Shown one piece after another: positions 34,441 through 40,632 of a stretch of 40,632 bases of DNA; position 1 is the first letter of the stretch, and every line of letters begins with the position of its first letter. The notes under the pieces were generated by a model that saw only the letters and a program-made list of their open reading frames with translations, made no database searches and was not told where the DNA came from. The stretch comes from Bacteroidetes bacterium GWF2_49_14 (GTDB taxonomy: Bacteria > Bacteroidota > Bacteroidia > Bacteroidales > UBA12481). Position numbers and translations under genes: made by a program. The DNA lies in assembly GCA_001769295.1 (NCBI GenBank), contig MEOR01000081.1:1-40632 (forward strand). The letters are read 5' to 3'.

Positions 34441-36420
34441 TTACCAGATCTGGACCCGGGAGGATGGGTCAATGAACAGTCTGTCTTCAGCGCTGATTCC
34501 GAATGCCTTATAGAACAGGTCTATATTTGGCAGTGAACCGTTCACCCTCATTTCGCCGAGCGAATGAACATCTTCCTTTGTCCGCCTGATCAACTCTTCC
34601 TTGCGGATTGAATTTGCCCAGACCCTCGCATACGAAATAAAGAACCTTTGAAACCCTGAAAATCCTTGGGACACCGTATATTCTGTTGGTTTCGGCAAAG
34701 TGTTCTGATAGGCAGTCAGAGAGATATTCAACCCACCCAGATCTGCAATGTTCTCCCCAAGGGTTAATTCGCCGTTGGCTGTAATGGCTTCCATCACAAC
34801 ATATTTATTAAATTGGTCGACCAGCCCTTGTGCACGTTTCTTGAATCTGGTTGCATCTTCCTCGGTCCACCAATCGGCAAGATTACCGTTTTCATCGAAA
34901 TGCCTTCCCTGGTCATCAAAGCCATGAGTAAGTTCATGACCGATTATCATGCCTATGGCCCCGTAGTTTAAAGCATCATCACCATCAGCGTAAAAGAAAG
35001 GAGGTTGAAGAATTGCCGCAGGGAAAACAATCTCATTCTGCGATGGATTGAAATACGCATTGACAGTCTGTGGGGTCATACCCCATTCATCCTGATCGAC
35101 TGGTTTTCCAATTTTCGAAAGGTTAAAGCGATGCTCAAAAGCTAAGGAGCGTAAAATATTTTCTGCATAGGAATCAGTTCCGATCTCAAGGTCCGAATAA
35201 TCCTTCCATTTATCAGGGTAACCTATTTTTAAGCGGATCCGGTTTAATTTTACCAGCGATTTTTCTTTAGTTGCATCTGACATCCAGTCCAGACTCTGGA
35301 TCCTGGTGCGCATGGCTTGCCGGAGGTTTTCCACCATTTCCAACATCCTTTTCTTTGAACTCGGAGGAAAGTGTTTTTCTACATAGAATTTACCAACGAG
35401 CATTCCCAATACCTGGTTTGTAGACTGAACAACTCTTTTCCATCTGGGTTGAATCACTTCCTTTCCTGATAATATCCTTCCATAAAAGTCAAAATGAAGA
35501 TTCACTAACTCTTCATTCAGATACGGGGCAAATCCGTTAATCCAATTCCATTCAAGATAGGATTTCCATTTATTGACCCCTAACCCTTTAATCAACAGGC
35601 TAACTTCCCTGAAAAAATCAGGTTGGGAAATGTTTATTTCTTCGGGCTTTTCAATATTGAGCTTAGAAAAGAAGGATTTCCAGCTAATTTCAGGACAAAT
35701 CTCTGTTAATCCCTGATAACTGGTTTTGTGATAGATTTTAAAAGGATCTCTCAGATCGATCCGGCTCATTGATTTTTCGGCCAAGGCTGTTTCAAGCTCC
35801 ATAACATCATTAGCCTGTTCCCGCGCTTCCTCATTTCCTGATCCGCATAATAAAAAACACTGTTGTATGTATCTCCAGTATTCCCCTCGGATTTTTTCGG
35901 ACCGGAGGTCAAAATCGAGATAATAATCCCGGTCAGAAAGTCCCAGGCCTCCCTGATATATCTCCGCAATTACCAACTGGCTGTTTTTTAAATCAGCAGC
36001 CCCATAAAAATTAAACAATGGAGATAAGCCCAAAGCATGCATCCGGGATAATTCGTTCTGAACGCTACCCATACTCCTGATCGCCCTGATCCTTTCAAGA
36101 TGCGGTAAAATGGGATCGATTCCTGAGTCATCAGATTTATGAAAATCCAGACCTGTTTGAAAAAATGCGGTAATCTTCCGTGAAGAGGGATCCGATTTTT
36201 CAGGATCCCCGGTTATGAAATCTTCGAAAAGCTGGCGGAGATGTGCCTTATTCTGGTCGGCCAGAAGGTCAAAGGTCCCATAACGCGACTCTTCAGGAGG
36301 CAATGGGTTTCGCGAGATCCATCCTCCATTGGCATATCGGTAAAAATCCGTTCCAGGGTGAACGGATATATCCATATCATTAGGATCCAGCAATAAGCTT
36401 TTTACCAAATCCATATGCAT
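34441..36420 (-). CDS. M13 family zinc metallopeptidase (PepO/neprilysin-like)
   Basis: 659 residues from ATG 36420. The frame is open another 11 codons upstream, but these overlap the receiver gene; ATG 36420 is one base past its stop. Zinc motif HELTH (H495, E496, H499) and third ligand in ENIADLGG (E556) are intact. The N-terminal HPGTDFYRYANGGWISRNPLP and the substrate-site NAYFNPSQNEIVFPAAILQPP are typical, as is the C-terminal end RVQIW. It cleaves oligopeptides up to a few kDa. Unlike most Bacteroidota M13 enzymes, which are exported lipoproteins, the start here lacks an obvious signal peptide, so a cytoplasmic location is suggested. Confidence 0.92.
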   Translation of the reverse strand: MHMDLVKSLLLDPNDMDISVHPGTDFYRYANGGWISRNPLPPEESRYGTFDLLADQNKAHLRQLFEDFITGDPEKSDPSSRKITAFFQTGLDFHKSDDSGIDPILPHLERIRAIRSMGSVQNELSRMHALGLSPLFNFYGAADLKNSQLVIAEIYQGGLGLSDRDYYLDFDLRSEKIRGEYWRYIQQCFLLCGSGNEEAREQANDVMELETALAEKSMSRIDLRDPFKIYHKTSYQGLTEICPEISWKSFFSKLNIEKPEEINISQPDFFREVSLLIKGLGVNKWKSYLEWNWINGFAPYLNEELVNLHFDFYGRILSGKEVIQPRWKRVVQSTNQVLGMLVGKFYVEKHFPPSSKKRMLEMVENLRQAMRTRIQSLDWMSDATKEKSLVKLNRIRLKIGYPDKWKDYSDLEIGTDSYAENILRSLAFEHRFNLSKIGKPVDQDEWGMTPQTVNAYFNPSQNEIVFPAAILQPPFFYADGDDALNYGAIGMIIGHELTHGFDDQGRHFDENGNLADWWTEEDATRFKKRAQGLVDQFNKYVVMEAITANGELTLGENIADLGGLNISLTAYQNTLPKPTEYTVSQGFSGFQRFFISYARVWANSIRKEELIRRTKEDVHSLGEMRVNGSLPNIDLFYKAFGISAEDRLFIDPSSRVQIW

Positions 36421-36421
36421 G

Positions 36422-36808
36422 TCACGAAGCGAATAGATTCTCAAGCAATTCAAACAAAATCACTGGCCTAACTGGTTTAGTCAGGAATGCGGAGCAACCT
36501 GCTTCCTGGCATTGTTGAGCTTCGTTATCCAATGCGAAAGCAGTAATGGCAACAATAGGCAATTTCGGATGTGTTTTCCGGATCGCTTTTGTTGCATCAA
36601 TACCATTCATTTCTGGCATCCGCAAATCCATGAGTATAACATCGGGGCTGTATTCCTGATTGAAAGCAATGGCCTCTAAACCATTCTTAGCCCAAAACAC
36701 TTTTGATGCCGTTGATTCAAGTACCTTGTTGAGTAGCATGAAATTAATCATTTCATCCTCAGCTATAAGGATGACTTTATCCGGCCATTTAAAACAGTTT
36801 TCGCTCAT
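36422..36808 (-). CDS. Single-domain response regulator (receiver only)
   Basis: 128 residues, one receiver domain and no output domain. The acidic pocket E17/D18 (LIAEDEM), phospho-acceptor D61 (VILMDLRMPEMNG), T89 (VAITA) and K111 (LTKPV) are all present, so it should be phosphorylatable. No histidine kinase is in the window. Such proteins relay phosphate or act by protein contact. Its stop is one base before the ATG of the M13 peptidase, implying translational coupling. It starts 20 bases after the rocD stop. Confidence 0.9.
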   Translation of the reverse strand: MSENCFKWPDKVILIAEDEMINFMLLNKVLESTASKVFWAKNGLEAIAFNQEYSPDVILMDLRMPEMNGIDATKAIRKTHPKLPIVAITAFALDNEAQQCQEAGCSAFLTKPVRPVILFELLENLFAS

Positions 36809-36828
36809 ACCAATAAAGGTAGAACTAA

Positions 36829-38037
36829 TTACATGCTTTCTAAGGTTTTCCTGATAATTTCAATTGCATCTTCAATCTGCTCCCGGGTAATCACTAGCGG
36901 TGGAGCAAATCGGATGATATGCTCATGGGTTGGTTTAGCCAAAAGGCCATTGTCTTTCATTGCGACGCAAACGTCCCATGCCGTGGAATCACCTTTTGGC
37001 CTGATAACAATGGCGTTAAGAAGGCCTTTTCCCCTGACAAGCTCAATCCGGTCTGATTTGATTTTCCTCAGTTCCTCTCTGAAGAACTGGCCAAGGATTT
37101 CAGCATTCTCCGCTAGCTTTTCATTCTTTACAACCTCCAGGGCGGCTATTCCAATCTTTGCTGCCATTGGATTGCCTCCAAAAGTAGACCCGTGCTCACC
37201 AGGCTTAATGCAAAGCATAATATCATCATCCGCAAGTACGGCAGAAACCGGGTATGCGCCACCGGAAAGAGCCTTTCCGAGAATCAGTATATCCGGACGA
37301 ACATTTTCATGGTCACAGGCAAGGAGCTTGCCTGTACGGCCAATCCCTGTTTGCACCTCGTCGGCAATAAACAATACATTATGGTCTTTGCAAAGTTTGG
37401 CTGCCTTGCTCAGATACCCGTCGTCGGGTACAAAAACTCCTGCTTCTCCCTGAATGGGCTCAACCAGGAATCCTGCAACGGTTGGATCCTGCAGAGCCAG
37501 CTCAAGAGCCGGAATATCATTATAGGGTATTTTGATGAATCCTGGAGTAAACGGTCCAAAACCAGCGTAAGAGTCAGGATCGCTCGACATGGATACAATA
37601 GTGATTGTACGACCGTGAAAATTGCCTTCACAAACCACGATCTTAGCCTGGTTCTCCGGAATACCCTTCTTGGTATATGCCCACTTACGGCAAAGCTTGA
37701 GGGCTGTTTCATCACCCTCAGCACCTGTGTTCATCGGCAATACCTTGTCATAACCGAAAAACCTGGTAATATACTCTTCATATTCACCGAGCGTTGAATT
37801 GTAAAAAGCCCTTGAGGTTAGCGTCAGCTTCGAAGCCTGTTCAGTCATCGCCTTTATAATCTTCGGATGGCAATGCCCCTGGTTAACAGCCGAGTAGGCC
37901 GACAGGAAGTCAAAATATCGCTTTCCTTCAACATCCCAAACAAAAACTCCTTCCCCGTGGTCTAATACTACTGGAAGCGGGTGATAATTATGCGCACCAT
38001 AGAGGTCTTCACGCTTGATATAGTCAATCGGTTTCAT
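36829..38037 (-). CDS. rocD: Ornithine--oxo-acid aminotransferase
   Basis: 402 residues, class III PLP-dependent aminotransferase of full length. The PLP lysine is K255 in [15 protein letters not shown]. Other signatures are [48 protein letters not shown] and [22 protein letters not shown]. It converts ornithine and 2-oxoglutarate to glutamate semialdehyde and glutamate, linking arginine and proline metabolism. The [15 protein letters not shown] and [10 protein letters not shown] motifs favour ornithine over acetylornithine specificity. It lies 36 bases downstream of the BatA-like gene on minus. Confidence 0.92.
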   Translation of the reverse strand: MKPIDYIKREDLYGAHNYHPLPVVLDHGEGVFVWDVEGKRYFDFLSAYSAVNQGHCHPKIIKAMTEQASKLTLTSRAFYNSTLGEYEEYITRFFGYDKVLPMNTGAEGDETALKLCRKWAYTKKGIPENQAKIVVCEGNFHGRTITIVSMSSDPDSYAGFGPFTPGFIKIPYNDIPALELALQDPTVAGFLVEPIQGEAGVFVPDDGYLSKAAKLCKDHNVLFIADEVQTGIGRTGKLLACDHENVRPDILILGKALSGGAYPVSAVLADDDIMLCIKPGEHGSTFGGNPMAAKIGIAALEVVKNEKLAENAEILGQFFREELRKIKSDRIELVRGKGLLNAIVIRPKGDSTAWDVCVAMKDNGLLAKPTHEHIIRFAPPLVITREQIEDAIEIIRKTLESM

Positions 38038-38073
38038 ATCTGGATTATGGATTTGATTATGACTACAAAGGAA

Positions 38074-40110
38074 TCACTTTTTCCTCTGCATAACAAATGA
38101 CTCAATAACCAAAAAAATTAGCGCGGCAATGAGAAACAGGTGCCAGAGCGATTTTCCGGAATGGCCCGATTCAACTCGCCCAGGTGTGTTATTGACATCA
38201 GTTTTTTTGATATCGGAGACCTGCCAGCCCTGAGTGGCAAAGTGCATATTTATTAATGAATCCGGCTCAAAAGCCAGGTCTGATTCCTCTCTGCTTACAT
38301 TGAGCGCCAGCGTGTGAAGAATTTGTTCATTTTGTGTCAGGACATAGAATCCGGGATCTTGGATTCCTGTTGTGAAAATCAGGGAGTTACCCCCTGGTCC
38401 TGATTTGATCTCCGGAACAAGGCCATTGCCGGAACTCACCATTTCCAATTTGATTACTCCTTCTGCGGGATCCAGACTGATATTGATTTCAGCCGCCTCT
38501 CCTGAACCTAATATGTGGTAGTAATGGGAATCAATGGATGATACGGAAGCGAGGCGCATGGTTAAAGGGATGAAGATCGGATGGTACATCAGGTCTCCTG
38601 CTTCTTCTGCAAGTGGAAAAGCGTTAAGTATGAACCTGCCATTACCTATTGGGAATTGACTTACAAGCAACCTTCCTCCTACCGTTGTGAGAATATCTAT
38701 ACGCTCCGGCTGGTCTCCCCCAAAATCGAAAAATTTACTAACCGCTGGCAGCCGCAATTGTTTCCCGGGATTTACAATAACTGTTTCTAACCAACTGTTT
38801 AGTGCCGGTCCGGTTGCGGATTCCTGATTATGGAGATTAACAGATTGTATTACAGGCATTCGCAATGAAGACAGAAACTCATTGTAATTCTGAATTTCTC
38901 CGTTTAACTCGGGAAAAAACCACACAGTTCCTCCCTGGTCCAGATAGATTTTCAACCTTTCTGACAGAACCGGATCAATACTTCGGATACCTGTGAGAAC
39001 AACCATGTTGTACTCAGAGAAATCGGTTCTTGGAAATCCTTTAAAAGGATATTCATCATATTTGTAGTAGGGATCATTTGTAAATAAAGCAGAGAAAAAC
39101 CGGTTTGGCTTATCGCCAAATAGCTGAAGAACCGGGATGCCGGCGGCTATGGAAAAGGCAAAAAATAATTCATTGTCCGGCTCATATGGATAGTCAGAAA
39201 TAGCAACTCTTCCTTTTTGCCAACCGTTGCTGTTAATAGTGAAAGGTATTTCGGCCTGGGTATTGCCCAAAGCCGGCAGGCTTATCAAAATTTCATTTCG
39301 CAGGGTGTCATTGACAATAAGCCTGACTGGCAGGTTAGTCAGGTTATCGCTGCCGAAATTCCTTATACTTACGGTCAGGATACTGGTTTCTTTGATTCGG
39401 TGTATGGGATTTGTAAACCAGCATGAATCTATACCGATATTTGGAACAGAATCTTCACGAATAATAACAGGAAATAGCTGAATTCCGCTTGAATCCGGCG
39501 GTAAAGGTATTGTAAAAGCATTTTTACAGAAATCAGAAATAAACCAGATTCCCGAAAGAACTTCCCCTGTCCTGTCGGCACCCGTGGTTAAATTCTGGAG
39601 AATTCTTGCCGCTGAGGTTGTTGACACAACGGGTTCGAGTCCCGATACTTTCTCAATAGCCGTTCCAGCATCGGAGATTCCCTGGTGCTGCGGACGGTTG
39701 TCATTAGAAAGGAGGAAGAATTTTTGGTCAGGAGGGTAACTCTGAATAGCTGTTTTCGCAAAATTCTTGGCCGCCTCCAACACGGTCGCTTCACCAAAAG
39801 GGATGCCCATGCTTTCAGAATTATCAATGAAAATACCAACGATTCCTTTGCGGGGCACCAATTCGTTTTTGCTACGTTTAACCGGCTTTGAAAAAGCGAA
39901 AAGAACACACGCAAACACCAGTAAACGCAAAAGCAGCAGCAACAGATCCCGGAGATTCTTGCGGCTTCGGTGAGAAGCCTCAATATCGTGAAGAAACTTC
40001 AGCGAACTGAAATAAATAGTCCGTGTTCGCCTGAAATTGAGAAAATGGATCAACAGCGGTATTCCTAAAAGAAACAGTCCAAATAATATTTGGGGGTGTT
40101 CGAAAACCAT
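38074..40110 (-). CDS. BatA-type membrane protein with von Willebrand factor A domain
   Basis: 678 residues. The N-terminal MVFEHPQILFGLFLLGIPLLIHFL is the membrane segment of the BatA family, followed by the FRRTRTIYFSSLKFL strand and a second helix (~55-75). A VWA-like domain (~88-270) carries the DxSxS metal-site motif in IFIDNSESMG (D96, S98, S100). Beta-sandwich and glutamine-amidotransferase-like segments follow (MVVLTGIRSIDP, LDQGGTVWFFPE). One C-terminal helix (SLWHLFLIAALIFLVIESFVM) ends in basic residues. Bacteroidota members are found alone, unlike the Bat operon genes. Role in envelope or stress functions is not established. Confidence 0.88.
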   Translation of the reverse strand: MVFEHPQILFGLFLLGIPLLIHFLNFRRTRTIYFSSLKFLHDIEASHRSRKNLRDLLLLLLRLLVFACVLFAFSKPVKRSKNELVPRKGIVGIFIDNSESMGIPFGEATVLEAAKNFAKTAIQSYPPDQKFFLLSNDNRPQHQGISDAGTAIEKVSGLEPVVSTTSAARILQNLTTGADRTGEVLSGIWFISDFCKNAFTIPLPPDSSGIQLFPVIIREDSVPNIGIDSCWFTNPIHRIKETSILTVSIRNFGSDNLTNLPVRLIVNDTLRNEILISLPALGNTQAEIPFTINSNGWQKGRVAISDYPYEPDNELFFAFSIAAGIPVLQLFGDKPNRFFSALFTNDPYYKYDEYPFKGFPRTDFSEYNMVVLTGIRSIDPVLSERLKIYLDQGGTVWFFPELNGEIQNYNEFLSSLRMPVIQSVNLHNQESATGPALNSWLETVIVNPGKQLRLPAVSKFFDFGGDQPERIDILTTVGGRLLVSQFPIGNGRFILNAFPLAEEAGDLMYHPIFIPLTMRLASVSSIDSHYYHILGSGEAAEINISLDPAEGVIKLEMVSSGNGLVPEIKSGPGGNSLIFTTGIQDPGFYVLTQNEQILHTLALNVSREESDLAFEPDSLINMHFATQGWQVSDIKKTDVNNTPGRVESGHSGKSLWHLFLIAALIFLVIESFVMQRKK

Positions 40111-40113
40111 GAG

Positions 40114-40632
40114 TTAGAAATTGGCTTGCAATTTCAGGTTCAGCCTACGGCCTGTCAGGTAATTTGGACTTGCATACTGACGGTTGGAAATATCTTTGAT
40201 CCAAATGTGTGACATGGTGTTTTGAATATCCAGGAGGTTAAAAACTTCCAGACTGAGCCAGAGTGACTCGAATTGTTTGAAAAACTTTTTGTTTGAAGGC
40301 TTTTTCCCATCAATGATTATTTTGGATATGCCGAGATCAACCCTTCGATAGGGTGGTATTCTAAGTGCTGATTTCAGGGTCTGGCTTCCAAGGGGACCAA
40401 AAGGTATGCCGGATCCGAAGAGAATGCTTAAATGAGCTTTATATGAACTGTTATTGGGTAGGTAATCCTGGAAAAACAGGGCAACATTGACACGCTGGTC
40501 GGTTGGCCGTGCAATAAAGCCTACTGTATCGCCTTCTATATCTTCCTGGGTCTGCATAATGGACAGGTTGGCCCAGGATTCAATCCCGGGTACAAAATCT
40601 CCATTGACTTTAAAATCAAGTCCAACTGCATA
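40114..40632 (-). CDS. TonB-dependent receptor, C-terminal part, cut by window edge
   Basis: 172 residues are visible and the frame is open at base 40632, so the N-terminus lies outside the window; the first internal Met is not the start. The sequence has alternating beta-barrel strands (VNVALFFQDYLP, KAHLSILFGSG), the receptor-like SALRIPPYRRVDLGISK segment, SLWLSLEVFNLLDIQNT, and the end YLTGRRLNLKLQANF with the C-terminal aromatic needed for barrel assembly. This is the pattern of the last strands of a TonB-dependent outer membrane receptor; substrate unknown. Its stop is three bases before the BatA-like ATG. Confidence 0.88.
   Translation of the reverse strand, partial: YAVGLDFKVNGDFVPGIESWANLSIMQTQEDIEGDTVGFIARPTDQRVNVALFFQDYLPNNSSYKAHLSILFGSGIPFGPLGSQTLKSALRIPPYRRVDLGISKIIIDGKKPSNKKFFKQFESLWLSLEVFNLLDIQNTMSHIWIKDISNRQYASPNYLTGRRLNLKLQANF

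Noticed and set aside
36833-37797. Two open plus-strand frames (206 and 201 codons) across rocD
   Set aside because: Both are antisense to the intact aminotransferase and have low-complexity, Ser/Pro-rich translations without domain features.
40114-40557. A complete small gene starting at the Met at 40557
   Set aside because: The frame continues without a stop to the window edge and the sequence reads as the end of a TonB-dependent receptor.

Overview
The window looks like chromosomal DNA of an anaerobic or fermenting Bacteroidota, probably Bacteroidales-like. The evidence is a type IX secretion C-terminal sorting domain, a TonB-dependent receptor, a BatA-type protein, thrombospondin-type-3/OmpA proteins, several TAnnTTTG promoter boxes with few clear Shine-Dalgarno sequences, a sodium-pumping methylmalonyl-CoA decarboxylase and a small 2[4Fe-4S] ferredoxin. 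No rRNA, tRNA, CRISPR array, insertion sequence, integrase or phage gene was seen. Gene density is very high and no gene-free stretch exceeds 300 bases.

Layout. (1) 1-2786, minus: a tricorn-like S41 protease cut by the left edge. (2) 3037-7182, plus: methylmalonyl-CoA epimerase and four subunits of a biotin-dependent, Na+-translocating methylmalonyl-CoA decarboxylase, closed by a terminator. (3) 7277-10456, plus: a secreted protein with six lamin-tail repeats and a type IX sorting domain. It shares a bidirectional terminator with a convergent 55-residue ferredoxin gene. (4) 10784-24991: a glycogen locus. On plus are a debranching enzyme, a GT4-type synthase, a GH57 enzyme and a 1417-residue fusion of GT3 glycogen synthase with GT35 glucan phosphorylase. 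On minus, converging on it, are a dipeptidase, a GH13 branching enzyme and a GH13 amylase. (5) 25141-32210, plus: a lipoprotein and five glycosyltransferases, one fused to a hexapeptide-repeat acyltransferase. This is probably a surface glycan cluster. (6) 32298-33752, plus: an OmpA-family protein with its own well-formed promoter and a 5'-UTR hairpin. (7) 40632-33804, minus: a tight run of the TonB-dependent receptor end, a BatA/VWA membrane protein, ornithine aminotransferase, a lone receiver-domain protein, an M13 metallopeptidase and a DUF3943-like protein.

How the genes fit together. Region 2 would convert (R)-methylmalonyl-CoA, made from succinyl-CoA by a mutase not in this window, to propionyl-CoA while exporting Na+. 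Region 4 holds an almost complete set for building, branching, debranching and phosphorolysing an intracellular alpha-glucan; no ADP-glucose pyrophosphorylase or phosphoglucomutase is present. Regions 3, 5 and 6 concern the cell surface.

The points most worth a second look are the synthase-phosphorylase fusion, the glycosyltransferase-acyltransferase fusion, the six-repeat lamin-tail protein, and the one-base coupling of a lone receiver gene to an M13 peptidase that lacks an obvious signal peptide. All functional calls are family-level readings of the sequence, without database searches.
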